Shown piece by piece: positions 1 to 11,994 of a stretch of DNA of 64,000 nucleotides. Source of the DNA: Beta vulgaris subsp. vulgaris (taxonomy: Eukaryota > Streptophyta > Magnoliopsida > Caryophyllales > Amaranthaceae); the NCBI RefSeq assembly GCF_026745355.1, contig NC_079206.1, forward strand, positions 8,890,031 through 8,954,030, in the 5' to 3' direction. The translations under genes and the position numbers were made by a program. The notes beneath the pieces are model-generated. The model did no database searches. It was not told where the DNA came from and worked only from the letters and a program-made list of their open reading frames with translations. Numbering within the stretch: the stretch's first letter is position 1; each line of letters opens with the position of its first letter.

Positions 1-59
1 TTATGAAGGTTTTTTGCCTTATGAAGGATTCTAGGAACATTTAGGTTGATGTTATTGAA

Positions 60-500
60 AATAACATCATTCCTTTCTTTTCATATGCTCCAAATAATGA
101 AGATGAATTTTGGAAGAAGGTTTTTGTGAACCCTTAAGTCGGAGAGAGTGTTTAACACTGGTCCTCAATTAGTGTAAAGTGGGAACCAAACTTTTGTATC
201 TTGCAAGTCCCGGAGGGGAGTAAGGCAATGACAAGAGGCAAAGAGGTTGTCTATAGATGTCTCAGCTACGTCGCAGAAGCTGCAACTGTTAAATAGAATG
301 ACTTGGCGTTTAGCTAAATTTTGACGCACTCCTAGGCTATTATGATAAATTTGCCAAGGGAAAATTTGTAGCTTTGGTAGGATTTGTAATTTCTAAATCC
401 ATCGATATTGCCATTTTTCATTATGAAGGGGGGTTTTATGAGCTATCCAGTTGGCAGATTTACCATCTTATAGCTATATATCCTATAGGGTGATTGGTGA
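60..500 (-). pseudogene. LINE remnant, zinc-binding reverse-transcriptase (zf-RVT) region
   Basis: On the minus strand, about 70 codons (roughly 362 down to 159) read as a plant L1-type zf-RVT domain. There is a PWQIYHNSLGVRQNLAKR stretch, then a CSFC pair, an acidic residue, an NLF and a C-H-C segment, which is the usual Cys/His pattern. The frame then meets a stop in place of the following Trp-rich stretch. Upstream codons (to about 500) resemble the linker between reverse transcriptase and zf-RVT but contain stops. It is a dead fragment; the rest of the element lies outside the window or is gone. Confidence 0.6.
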
Positions 501-569
501 ATAATAAACATGCATGTCGTATGATCTCCTCAAACTACGTACCAACCATGAAGCCCTAGTTTCGTACAT

Positions 570-805
570 TAAGGCTTTGTTCAGTTCTCCTTAAATACAA
601 AGTAAATTTTAGTAAAAATAAGTTTATTTAAGTAAAAATAAGTTTACTTAAGTAAAAATAAGTTTAGTTTAGCAAAGTTAAGTTCAGTTCAACAAAATAA
701 GTTCGATTCAGGAGAAATCAATTCAGCTAAAATGAGTTTAATTCGATAACAATCTTAGAAAAAAACAATTTAGTAAAAATAAGTTCAATTCGCTCTTTAT
801 AAAAG
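570..805. repeat. Degenerate AAGTTTA/AAGTTCA-rich MITE-like stretch
   Basis: Imperfect repeats of AAATAAGTTTA and AAGTTCAGTTC follow a GGCTTTGTTCAGTTCTCC start preceded by TAA. The internal repeats and start resemble the Tourist-like elements at 9192, 11995 and 59727, but no matching right terminus was found. Confidence 0.4.
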
Positions 806-824
806 CGGCCATCAAAAGAAGCTA

Positions 825-1368
825 GCTAGGGATGACAATGGGGCGAGTCCCAGACCCATTCATTTTTCACAAACCCGGATCCATTAGGTCTAGATTTTTC
901 AGACACGGACCCAGATCCGCTGGGTCTAGCGGGTCCATGCATGGGCCCTAAGGTCCTAGATGGATCCTTCTTAGTTTTAAGTTTTCATCACATTTTTGAA
1001 ATTATGTAATTAAAATTTTTCACCTTAGTATATATAGGTTCCTGTATCCATGGTTAAAGCATTCTCTAAACAAAATTTTAAGAATTAACTCATAAAATAT
1101 TAAAATGTTACAAGTTTTAAATGGAGTTACAACACTAACGAGTTCACAAAATCACAACTCACAAAACCTTAGAGTTTAGGTAAAAAAAAATTTCTAATAT
1201 GTAAATGGGTCAGCAGAGCGAGTTTGGGTCTAGCATATGTAGATCCAGACCCGGACTTGACCCATGCTCTTCAGGACCCAGACCCGACCCAGACCCATCG
1301 AGTCTAAAATTTATGGACCCAAACCCTTATACGGGTCTGGATCGAGTCTAGGTCCCATTGCCATCTCT
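825..1368. mobile_element. hAT-like MITE
   Basis: The termini are inverted: TAGGGATGACAATGGG on the left and CCCATTGCCATCTCTA on the right. GAAGCTA flanks both sides (817-824 and 1369-1376), consistent with an 8-bp target duplication with one or two changed bases at the left junction. The interior is rich in GGGTCTGGATC-type repeats and has no coding sequence. Confidence 0.65.
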
Positions 1369-1379
1369 AGAAGCTAAAA

Positions 1380-1760
1380 CTACTCATTCAGCCGCAAATT
1401 GTTTGCCACCAAAGATACAATTCAAGAAGGAAAAAATGCACTCCACAGTCCACACGCTTTTACCAATCTCCCTAGGAAGGAGATGTAGTGGAGCATGAGT
1501 ATCAACCTTATTGCTATTTCTACCTACAGAAGACCAAGAAATATAATGAAAACATCTAGCTAAAACTAAAATGCCATCAATTATTGGATGAGAACACCTA
1601 AGACTTTTTTCTTTGAATTGATCGAATTAACCACACTCAAGTTATCATTTTCCACCATAACATTGAGATAACCACATTCTAGAGCAAGCTTCATGCCAAA
1701 CAGAATAGCCATTGTCTCGAGCTTTCTCGTCATATCTCAAGCACTAGCAAGTTGCGAAGT
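1380..1760 (-). pseudogene. RNase H-like (RVT_3) remnant of a LINE
   Basis: The minus strand reads as a plant retroelement RNase H domain: an AILFGMKLALECGY segment, then VENDNLSVVNSINSKKK, and after a frameshift an ISWSFVGRNSNKVDTHA segment. These match the conserved E, D and R-x-x-N-x-V-x-H positions of the family. Stops and at least one frameshift disable it. In a LINE this domain follows zf-RVT; here it lies upstream of the zf-RVT fragment at 60-500, so the two pieces probably come from different insertions. Confidence 0.55.
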
Positions 1761-1782
1761 AGCAAACAACAACAAAAATAAT

Positions 1783-1863
1783 TTATTATAATAATAATAA
1801 TTATTATTATTATTATTATTATTGTTTTATTATTATTATTATTATTACTATTATTATTATTAC

Positions 1864-1912
<49 letters not shown>
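1783..1912. repeat. (TTA)n trinucleotide microsatellite
   Basis: About 130 bp of TTA/ATT repeats with a few interruptions (TTG, CTA). The poly-Asn and poly-Tyr open frames across it are artefacts of the repeat. It abuts the CACTA terminus at 1913. Confidence 0.95.
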
Positions 1913-1914
<2 letters not shown>

Positions 1915-3029
1915 CTAGTGGAAAAACCTTATCTGTCCCTTAGTAACATATGCGGTCTTTATAAAATCGCATCAGAAAATCAAATAAAAAAATGGGAAGG
2001 AAAGTTGGGAGAAAAATCTGATGCGGTTCTCTTGTAGACCGCATCAGATTAAAAACCGGTGCGGTTTTATTGAAATATGATACGGTTCCTAGGATCGCAT
2101 CAGATTTTCTTATTTTTCTTAAAAAGAATTAAATAGGAAGCTCGTGGCCCAGTTCGCTCGTGGCCCATTTCTTTCCCTTATAACCCCAACCCATTTCCCT
2201 TATGTGCCCTCTCTTTCTCCTCACTCAACCCTAATTCCTCCTTCCTCTCAAACCCACGGCTCCCTCCTCTTTCTCTCCTCACTCAACACTCAACCCTAAT
2301 CCCTCCTCTCTCTCCTCTTCAGATCTGCTCTTCCCTCCTCCCTCTTAAACCCACGACACCCTCAACGAACATCGCAGCAACGCACCAACTTCATCGCCTT
2401 CTCGTTGAATTTATCGCCGTTCATCGTCGAATCCGTCGTCGAGAGGACAAACTACGAACGTCGAATCGAAGACATCATCTTCACCAGATATTTTCATTTC
2501 CATTTTTTCGATTTTTTATCACGAACCGCCATCAATTTATCGATTTTTTATTTCATTTGCTCCTCTTTGTAATTCGTATATAATATAATGAAATTCGTTT
2601 TTAATTTGTATATTTTTTTATTTGTATGATATTTGTTCTTTAATTTAGTTTGCAGATCTGGTTTTTTTCGAATTTTAATTTATTTTGTTAATGTTTACTT
2701 GCTGTAAATTCGTCCTTTTTTATTGATTAATTTCGTAAAAATGATTTAGTTATGGTTTTGGTTGTTAACCCATGATTGTTGCTATTGATATGTCATTGTT
2801 GTTGATATGTCGTTACTGTTGTTGATTGTCGCTACTTTTTTCTAAAAACGCTTCCCATATTTTCTGGTGCGGTCCTGTTCAAAACTGCATCATTATCTAA
2901 TGAATCTGGTGCGGTTTGGGATCGGATCCGTATATTTCTCAAAGCTGTTGCGAACCCATCTGGTGCGGACCAAAACCGCATCAGTAAGCTCGATTTTGAC
3001 CGCATCAGATGGGCTTTTTTCCACTAGTG
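1913..3029. mobile_element. Non-autonomous CACTA (En/Spm) transposon
   Basis: The element starts CACTAGTGGAAAAA and ends in the inverted copy TTTTTTCCACTAGTG. Multiple subterminal copies of GATGCGGT / ACCGCATCAG lie inside both ends, in both orientations, as expected for transposase-binding sites of CACTA elements. The interior (about 2150-2500) is a CT-rich leader-like stretch without an ORF. No transposase is present. A 3-bp target duplication is not evident because the left flank is the TTA microsatellite. Confidence 0.85.
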
Positions 3030-3990
3030 ACAATTATTGTAACAATAAACAAGAATAGTATTAATACACCATACACCATATAAGGAATTAGAACTTGTAT
3101 TGTTTTGTCCCCTAAAAGATGAAAAATTTCATCTACCAAAATTGATCTAGCTGGTTAGTTCAAATATTTTTTATCTAACCGCCCCCCCCCCCTTTTATAT
3201 ATCTCTCTTCTCTCAAAAACTCTAACCTCCCTTACTCCTTTTTCATCAATTGGAGGTTGTCATGGATGATTTCATCCATGGTAAGCCCCTTTTTTCCTTT
3301 TATTTTCAATTTTTACTTTCTTTTATTATTGTTTTGTTGAATAAATTAGTATCTCTCTATGAGATTTCTTCAAATCCTGTGATGGGATTTTCAGTTTGTG
3401 TTATGGAGATCTCCTTCTCCCCTATATGAGTTGTGAGTATGGTTTTTTTATATTTTTAGATACGAGAAATTGTTTTCATTGGTTGAAGTTCAAGACTCAA
3501 CATAAAGGTATTGGAACCTCAGATTCAGTTAACATGGCTCGATCAAGCATACTCTTCCCAAACTATGTCAGAATTATAGACTTCCTCATCAATAGCTGCT
3601 TGATCGACTCAACAATACAAGGGGTTGTGCTGTATTGCTCGAACGGGTTCATTGTAGTTTGTTCGAAGACGAATTTGATTTAACCTTGTTTAATTGTATC
3701 TTGTTTTTCTTTAATATCTATTATTGTAGATGCCGATCTGGTTCATTATATTGTAGTTTGTTCGAAGACGAATTTGATTTAACCTTATTTAATTGTATCT
3801 TGTTTTTCTTTAATATCTACTATTGAGTAACGAAATAAGTGAATTGAGACAATTTTATCATTTCAAATGAAATGAAGGTTCCCAAATAGGCAAAACTAAG
3901 CTCGTATTATAAAGGTAAAAGAAAAGCCTTTAACCAATTAGGTAAACCCTAAATCTTTCACAGAGTAAAGGAAATATTAGAATAAAGATA
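3030..3990. other. Non-coding stretch with a C12 tract and a 99-bp tandem duplication
   Basis: 3182-3193 is a run of C. Two near-identical copies of a segment containing TTGTTCGAAGACGAATTTG lie at about 3642-3732 and 3741-3830, offset by 99 bp. Short open frames cross the repeat, but none resembles a known protein. Confidence 0.6.
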
Positions 3991-3998
3991 TTGTCGAG

Positions 3999-4634
3999 GG
4001 AAAGATGATACACATACACTCAGTGTATGTGGGCCACACAGACACTGAATGTATGTGTTACTACTAAAATGTATACCTTTTGTATGTATTACTACTAAAA
4101 TGTACAATGTTACTAAAAAAATTACAAACTTACAATCATCTGAACCTGTTTTGTTATTCAATGATATTTGAATTTACATAATACATAGACGATTGAAATA
4201 CTATATTTCGAATTGAATTTTATTACATGGTAGGGATGAAAATATAACATTATTATTCTACAAACAAATTAAATAATTGAAAACGACAGAAAAATTTAGT
4301 AGAAATCAATAGTAGAAAAATGATGAAGATGAATGAGATGAAGCTAATATATGAATAATCTGGAAAAAAAATTACAAATATTTTTTTTTAGTTTTAACAA
4401 AGGATTCATACAAATCTAAACAAAGAAATTTCATAAATCATATTCTTTAAACAAAGATAAAGAAGAAATCATTAAAAACAAAATTATTTGTCGGAACACT
4501 GTAAGTTTGTAATATTTTTAGTAATAATATACATTTTAGTAGTAACACATACACAAGGTATAAATTTTAGTAGTAACACGTACACCTAGTATATATATGG
4601 CCTATATATACCCATTGTATGTGTAGCGTTTGTG
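3999..4634. mobile_element. Mutator-like element with long terminal inverted repeats
   Basis: About 140 bp at each end are inverted copies, both containing two tandem TGTTACTACTAAAATGTA-like units. TTGTCGAG flanks both sides (3991-3998 and 4635-4642). The interior is AT-rich and non-coding. The long arms favour a Mutator-like origin, although 8 rather than 9 bp of duplication can be read. Confidence 0.6.
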
Positions 4635-4652
4635 TTGTCGAGAAAAGAGCAA

Positions 4653-5004
4653 CATCACGAGCTAATCCACATGCTAAAGGCTAATGGTCGAACCGATATT
4701 CACACCTGCTGAACGATATCAGAAATTCGTCGCTTATTTGAGTGTCACCTGACATCGTGTGAGGTGATTAAGGTTTCGAGTGCACAAGTTCGGTCCGCAA
4801 ATTAAGCAGCTGGCTTGTTGGTGCTGTGGCAATCAAATGGATGTAGGCTGAGGTGGTATTAAGGGACTTCGAGTTCCTAGTGTGGTTAAGCGTTGCTTTG
4901 TGTGTTTCCTTTAGTGTCGCTTCTAGTACTCTTTGTTTTGTTTGTTGTTTTGGTCTTTTCTTTCCCTTGTACGTTTTATCGATGTAAAAAAAAAAAAAAA
5001 AAAG
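4653..5004 (+). mobile_element. 5'-truncated LINE (L1-type) insertion
   Basis: A 13-bp direct repeat, GAGAAAAGAGCAA, flanks the segment (4640-4652 and 5005-5017). The + strand 3' end is an 18-nt A run, the signature of target-primed reverse transcription. The body looks like a LINE 3' UTR (TTTG-rich before the tail) and has no intact ORF. Confidence 0.8.
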
Positions 5005-5017
5005 GAGAAAAGAGCAA

Positions 5018-7262
5018 TATGACTTATGAGTGAGTGACATAAGGGAGGTGAGGACCATTATACACAAGTCCAAAACTACGGTCAATAGTGGCCAATAAAT
5101 GGCAGATGTTTGGTCATATTAGGGCACGAAGAAATATATTTATTAATCATTATAATTCAAACCAAAATCGAAGATATCATACAAAATTAAGTTTAGCAAG
5201 TAGATGCCAAAGAGGATGTAAGTGGTCATGATTTATGAACCGTTGTAAACAAACTACAAGTGTAAAAGAAATAAGATTTGGTCCCCCAACTGAAGAAGAT
5301 CATAGTATAGGGTAAAGCCTCTATCACTATACCTATGCCTATATTCCCATTGCCCTTATTCCTTAAGGTTTAAGAGGTCCCTTATTATTAAGTCATTTTC
5401 ACAATAATGGAAGGTGGGAAAGGAACAAAACCAAATTGGATACAACCTACCTTATTTCGCAGTTGCATCTGTGATTGATTTCTAGTACTAATGCACTATG
5501 GGAATATAAATCCAAAACCAAACGAATTAATATTTGACGAGTTTTTCAAGTTCATAGTGGAAGACATTGATGGGAAACTGCCATTTATAAAGGACCTGGG
5601 CCTTCCATTCTTTCTTTTCAAAAATATCTGCGCTTCTTCATACAAACAAGTGTTAATTTTGTATTTTGCTGCTTCCTTTAAGGCTATTTCCATCATAGGT
5701 TAATTCATCATTAATGGTTTAGGTGCATGGAAGCTCTACGATGACAACTTTCATCCCTCTCATTTTTAACATATAACATGATGATCAAATATTATGAGTA
5801 GTCGCTATTTAGTGTGATGTGTCGCATGCTCAAATTAATATTTTCGGTAGTAATAGGCAAATCCCTAATAACATGATATTCCCCCTTGTTGATAGATAAC
5901 TTATAAGGTAAGAATTTTTTTTTTTGGAGAATACCGGTGTCCCTAGCCCTTCCATCTCTTGGATACATATAGATAGAGTGGGAAGATTTGACTCTTGATT
6001 TTTTTATGTTGACAAAGACTTGAATAATGGCTTTTCCGTATTGTCAAAGAATTGAACAATGAAATTGGATGACGAGTGCCTGATCGAATTGATCGGGTCT
6101 TGTAGGAACAAGGTTCAAGTCTATCGGTTTGTTAGGATGCCCCAACTGCATACATCACTACACTTCCACTTGACACCTATCACAATGATAAATGCCTCGT
6201 CACTGAGCTATATATTAAGGAACAACGGGAGACTAGTTAGATCTCGTAGATTTCAATTTCTCTTTTCTCAATCTATGACCAATATGAGCTCGAAGCTTCC
6301 TTCGTAACTCTCGGAACTTCTTTCTAGTGGTTCCCTTCCATGCCTCAGTTCATAGGTAACCTCAAATTGACTCTATCTATTCTTGAAATTGAGTCGACTT
6401 GGTTTTCATATTATCTCTTTTCTAAGCAGATTATATTTTTTTATTAAATTCTTCTTTCAAATACTATTACAAACACCTATTCAAATCCATATTAACCACA
6501 ACTTGTGTATTTTCTTGAAATCATAAAGTAAAAATGAGTTATATATCACACAGTACAGCAGTTATACAGTAGTAAGCCATATAATTGGCCATTTTCGGAT
6601 AGATGCTCAAGTATCTTTGACCAACACACTACCAACACATTACCTAACCTGGCTCAACCAAAGAAAAAAAACAAGGATGTTAATTTACAGCTCAAAATGG
6701 GTTATGATGAAGAAACAAATGGTACGTAGTTTGAGAGAAGTATTGAAGAAGAAAATCCGACAAAACAATGACTAATAATTAGTAATAGGATTGGGAAATG
6801 TTAAGTGTAAGATAAACCCTATTAGCTATATATTCTATTCTGTAATTGCTGTGTCGTAGGCTGACTGTAAAATGATGTACTCTAGTCTCTACCACCCAAC
6901 ATTTACCATTTCTCGAAAATTCCTTCGGTAAATTCCAAGACAATGGCGCCCCCTCGATGTGCACCTTGACTGAGGCAACTTTAAAGTAATCCTATAAAAC
7001 ATCAAAACAACCAAAACCCCATGAATATGGAGGAGGTGGGTGTGATTTTTATGGTACTTTTTCATGGATCCCAATTTAAGATTCCATTATAAAGTAGTTT
7101 TATTTAGGTTCTTTTGGGAGGGGATTATCAAATTTTAGTTTGTACCATCTTTTTGTTTTAATATAAACAATAATATATATACATATATACATATATATGA
7201 ATGTAATTTTGAAATATTATTTTAGGGTTTTGCTAGCTATAAAATTGAGAATTATATATCTC
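5018..7262. other. Intergenic, nothing recognised
   Basis: AT-rich sequence with only short overlapping open frames on both strands and no recognisable domain, codon pattern or splice-linked exon chain. A run of T and several AT microsatellites occur, including one at about 7163-7200. Confidence 0.5.
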
Positions 7263-7265
7263 TTA

Positions 7266-8109
7266 GGATGCATTTTCTTCACCTGGATAACCCTGAACTT
7301 ATTTGAACCGAACTTATTAGACCTGAATTGAACTTTTTAGACCTGATTGGACCTGATTCAACTTATTGGACCTGATTGAAACTTATTAGACCGGATTGAA
7401 ACTTATTGACTTGATTAGAACTTATTAAACTTTATTGGACCTGATTGAAACTGATTAGACCTTATTGGACCTGATTGAAACTTATTAGACCTTATAGTCC
7501 TTATTGGACCTAATTGGAACTTATTTGACCTTATTAGACAAAAAATTGGTGAGTTATAATACAAATAGTACCCCTAACGTACTACCCCTCAAAATTTATT
7601 ATGAAATAATAATAATTAAAATTTGCCCTTTAAAAAATTAGTTATTATTAATTATCTCTTACGATAAAAAATTTTACAAAATAAATATATTATTTATATA
7701 CTTGCCTATATACAACTTTCACCACTAATATATCTAATAGTCTTGTTACTAGTAATATGAATAATAAAATAATAGACAATAATACAAATATTTAATAAAA
7801 CAAAAATACAAGTATAATACGATACAATTATTGTGGTACTTTAATTAAAATTCTAATAATAACATAATCAACTGAAAGTGATATGAATAATAAAATAATG
7901 GACAATAATACATATGTTTATTGATCATTGGCTATTACTTGACCTGATTAGACCTAATTGAAATTTATTACATCTGATTGCACATGATTGAAACTTATTA
8001 GATCTGATTGGAACTTATTGTCCTGATTGGACCTGATTGAAACTTATCTAAACTGAACTAAATTTATTGGACCTGAAACTTAATTTATTAAGATGAAGAG
8101 AACGCATCC
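7266..8109. mobile_element. Tourist-like (PIF/Harbinger) element with internal ACCTGATTGAA repeats
   Basis: TTA flanks both sides (7263-7265 and 8110-8112). The termini GGATGCATTTTCTTCACC and its inverted counterpart near 8088-8109 pair. Many imperfect copies of GACCTGATTGAAACTTATTA fill both halves, and the centre (about 7550-7900) is AT-rich. No transposase is present. Confidence 0.65.
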
Positions 8110-8298
8110 TTAGCTTCATACTGTATGTATGATTTGAATATTATCCACAAGTTTATACAGCTTTTCCTCATGGTATATTGAGTTTCTCTTTCATTATAAT
8201 CTATCTCTTTTAAACGAAATAAAATTCTAATTGTAAAAGTCATCAATATTTCATCCTACGTTGTTTTGAGAATGTATCAACTTCAACTAAATAACTTA

Positions 8299-8638
8299 CT
8301 AGCCTTTTGTGCACGCGATGCGTGCGATAATATTTTTAGGCCTAATACTAAGTAGTAAATAAACTGGAAATGCAAGTTAGTATTTAAGTTCACCTCCATT
8401 TTGTGAATAAAATTCTTCCATGTTCTTTTTATGTTGTTATTCATTTTTGTGATTTTGAATAGTTTTTTGTTTCTCAAGTCTTATATGCGCACGTTCTTTT
8501 ATAATAAGTATGATCTTCTTTACTAAATATCACCATGTTCTTTTTTTTGGTTTTATTCATTTTTAGAAAGGAAAGAGGGGCAAAATAGTCAGTTCAAAAG
8601 AGGACATCGTTGCTCCCCCTTTCCTTATGTAATAGAGA
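8299..8638 (-). mobile_element. Non-autonomous Helitron (GCACGC hairpin family, copy 1)
   Basis: Read on the minus strand it starts TCTCTATTACATAAGG (after A) and ends with the perfect hairpin GCACGCATCGCGTGC, a short spacer and CTAG, followed by T. This fits the Helitron rules: 5' TC, a 3' hairpin upstream of CTRR, and insertion between A and T without target duplication. Copies 2 and 3 are at 57720 and 38935. Confidence 0.75.
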
Positions 8639-8871
8639 TGTGAACTTGTATCAACTTTATTTTCGACCTTATTTTTTAACTTATTTTGACTAAAATATTG
8701 TCAAACTTAGTTGAATTATGACTAGAAGTGGTCAAGAACCAATTTGATAAAAAGGAACACCAATCCAACAATTTTCGCATAATCCGAAGTCACCAAAATT
8801 TATAAGAAGCTAGGTGATAGTAAAACAAAGCTATCTAAGAAGATTAAATATGTGCACTTTTATACTTAGAT

Positions 8872-9030
8872 CCTTTTCTTTTGGACTTGTATTCAGTTTA
8901 GTTCAGTTAATTTCGATTTAGTTCGGTTAATTTCAGATCAGTTTAGTTAATTTCGATTCGGTTAATTTCTCTTTAGTTATGTTTCTCTCTGCGATTCAGT
9001 TAATCTCAGTTCAGTTCAAGATAATAGTGC
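8872..9030. repeat. TTCAGTTCAG/TTAATTTC-rich MITE remnant
   Basis: Starts like a Tourist-like element (GATCCTTTTCTTTTGGACTTG after TTA) and contains tandem imperfect TTCAGTTAATTTCGA units. A right terminus is not clear. Confidence 0.4.
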
Positions 9031-9191
9031 CTTACTTAGATAAGTTAGGAGATGAACTCCATTGAACACATACCTCTTGCGAGTTTATCAACAGCTTTGC
9101 AGATCAGACTCATTGACAATAAGAAATTTACCCCCAAAGAGTCCTTTAGCTATGGTTTGATAATTAATTGATTAAAGAAATACCCCACTTA

Positions 9192-9600
9192 GGCTATGTT
9201 CAATTCACCTTATTGTTGCTTATTTCAGATCTAATCAGATCAGACTAGATAAAATCAGAAAAAAATAAGTTCAGATATGATAAGATCAGATCAGAAAAAA
9301 TAAGTTCAGATCATATCATGCTTATATTTAAAAATTATTATACTATTAAATATCTTTTTATTACATATTAGTAAAAAAATTAAAAATTATAATAATTGAA
9401 TATTAATAAAGTATTCATTGAGATGAATCAAACAAGATCCCACATGACTATATTTTTTCTTATCTATTGAGAAAAATCTAAAAGATAAGATTTTGTAATC
9501 AGATCAGTTCAGATCATATCAAATCAGATCAGAAAAATATAAGTTCAGATTAGATCAAATAAGTTTAGATCAGAAAATTTCAGGTGAATTAAACATAGCC
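9192..9600. mobile_element. Tourist-like MITE, GATCAGATC family, copy 1
   Basis: TTA duplicated on both sides (9189-9191 and 9601-9603). The termini GGCTATGTTCAATTCACC and GGTGAATTAAACATAGCC are inverted. Subterminal GATCAGATCAGA repeats are present in both arms. A close relative lies at 11995-12321. Confidence 0.85.
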
Positions 9601-9778
9601 TTAATAATTAATGTAGTAATTAGTAAAAGTGAGGTAATCGAGGGAAGAGGCAAAAATGACAGAAGGTAGCATCAGAAGATGATCCCTACAAACCCCACAA
9701 AGTTACAGTATACACAAAGGGGCCCACATAAAATTCCCTATACTCTGAGTCACTTTTAATCTTGTTTTGCCCCCCTCC

Positions 9779-9960
9779 CCCTATACTCTATACTCTATAC
9801 TCTATAGACTGTATACTAATTTTATACAGACAGTCGTTTCCCGAGGTGTAGCTCTGGACCAATCTCTCTCTCTCTCTCTCTTCACCACTTATTCCCTATC
9901 TTTTCTCCTGTTCATCAATTCTTATTTCTTATTTCTTATTTCTTATTTCTTATTTCTTGC
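9779..9960. repeat. Simple repeats (CTATACT)n, (CT)n and (TTCTTAT)n
   Basis: Three short tandem tracts follow each other: CTATACT units at about 9781-9805, CT at about 9866-9880, and about six TTTCTTA units at about 9920-9957. The open frame running through them is low complexity. Confidence 0.8.
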
Positions 9961-10504
9961 CCTACAATTTTTGCTTTATCTTGTGCTTCTGGGATTTTCA
10001 TACTAATGGAGTATAAATGATAAACATATCCATACAAATTAAATTCACGAATATTTAGAATTTTCTTCTTGTTTATTGTGTTGCTAAATACGACCATAAG
10101 CTACATCAGTATTCAGTGGGTGGTCTATACTCTATACTCTATAGTCCATGGCAGACGAGTTTCAAATTTTAGCTTATACTTCCCCATACATTGTTCTTCA
10201 TATCTACTTTATGCATTTGGCCTCTTCTATATTTTTGCTTTTCTAAATTTAATTACACTTATTAAACCTTATTTTGTTAGAATGTCATACTTTAATATTT
10301 TTATTTATTTTTATTAAGCTAAATTTATTTAAACTTATTACACATTGGGCCTCTTCTATTCACCTTATTCTCAATTTTTATCAAAAGAAATAAGTTTATA
10401 TAAATTTAATTAAATTCTGATAAACTATAATAAGGACGAATAAGTTCAGTTAGTTTAGTTCAGTAGAATTAGAGTTTGACACTATCACAAAATCAAAAAA
10501 TTCT

Positions 10505-10783
10505 AACAAGTTAAAGACAAAGGTGATCAACATGATTCGGGTCTGAAAATGGGTGGGTTTTGGGTATAATATTTCGGGTCGCAGTCGGACTCGGCTTGGC
10601 CCGATTTTTTGGACAAAATATTGACCTACGAGCGACTTAAATAAGAAAATCAGGGTAATTTTAGGCCTGACCCGTAAATGGCTCGAAAAGCCCCCATGGC
10701 CAGGTTCCGAGACTTTGGTTAGAAACGAACCACTTTTTTGGCCAAAGCTCGATCCTGCCCGTCAAATGATCCCCTATAAGTTA
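10505..10783. mobile_element. Possible degenerate hAT-like MITE
   Basis: GGTGATCAACATGATTCGGG at the left is roughly inverted at the right (CCCGTCAAATGATCCC), and the body is rich in GGGTC and GGCCCG motifs, as in other plant hAT MITEs. No clean target duplication was found. Confidence 0.35.
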
Positions 10784-10799
10784 AGATAATGTCAAATAA

Positions 10800-11490
10800 G
10801 GAATAATATAAGGTCTAATGAGCTTTGATAAATTTATTTAAGTTCAAAAAAGTTTATTTAAGTTCATAAATTCTGTTAAGTTCAGATATGTTCAGATAAG
10901 CAAAAATAAGTTTAATATAAAAGATCCTTTATTTTGAACTTATATTTTCAGATAAGGATTGAAAATAAGGTGAACAAAAGAGACCCATTGCTTTTGAAGT
11001 ATATACAGATTGTTAATATTTTTACTTGTGCATAAGCAAAAAGTATGAACATTTGATATTTATAAAATAATTCACTTAGGCCCTATTCTTTTGGACTTAT
11101 TTTCAATTCAGTATTTTGCATTTTAGTTCAGCTCAGACGCTCTTTCATGTTCAGTTTTCTCACAGTTCAATTTGCTTTAGTTTCTCGCAGTATAGTGCAA
11201 TTCACTTTAATTTAATAATTGTTAAGTACTCAAGTCCATATATTTTTCATCAAACATATATTGCTAAGACTTGAATTTATCCCTTATACGCTGACCTTAT
11301 CTATTTATTAACGATGGCATGAAGTCATTATTATAGATTGAATATTTACCCCTCATCGAGACTTATCTAGCTTATTAAATAAGTTCAAATCAGATCAAAT
11401 CATATAAGATCAGATTGAAAAAAAAATGTTCAGATCATATCGAATAAGTTCAAATCAGTAAGAATAAGATGGACTAACCATAGCCTAGTA
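10800..11490. repeat. Cluster of GTTCAG/GTTCAAATCAG-type MITE fragments
   Basis: Several truncated relatives of the Tourist-like families lie here: about 10800-10985 (ends GGTGAACAAAAGAGACCC), 11088-11215 (starts GGCCCTATTCTTTTGGACTT), and 11380-11487 (ends CCATAGCC like the 9192 family). None has both termini. Confidence 0.45.
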
Positions 11491-11994
11491 ATTTCAGTAT
11501 TAAAGGCAAATTACGCATCAATGATGTATTAAGATCTACAGTTTTCTGGAGGGAGAGAGGTGGTCCCCTACACTAGCTATGTATGAGCTCCATCCATGGG
11601 ACTATGTTAGCAGTTGGATCGATGCTGAAGAGCAACACCAAGTTAGGGGAAAACTTTTGGTATTTAATGCAATATTATACACGTACCACAATGTTCTTAC
11701 AAAGTAAATAGACTAAAGGCGATACTTCATACAGTACATAATAATGATATGTACATATGTAAGCAAATCATCGTTTTATATTTACTTTTTCTACTCCATT
11801 AATGTCACCATTTCATCCTACAAATACAATTGCAGTTTTCTACCATTCCAAAAAAAAAAAAAAAATGGAAAAATGCATGAATTTTTTGTTTCTGGTATAT
11901 TTTCAACTTTCAAGCAAAACTTTTTCGATTATAACAAAAGTTGATTAAACAAAATCTAGAATGAAGTATGAAGGCCTTATTTTTACGAGACTTA

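Noticed and set aside
1730..2037. Poly-Asn and poly-Tyr open frames on both strands
   Set aside because: They are translations of the TTA microsatellite.
5491..5703. 70-aa plus-strand and 66-aa minus-strand frames
   Set aside because: Both strands are open over the same interval, with no domain, promoter or splice context.
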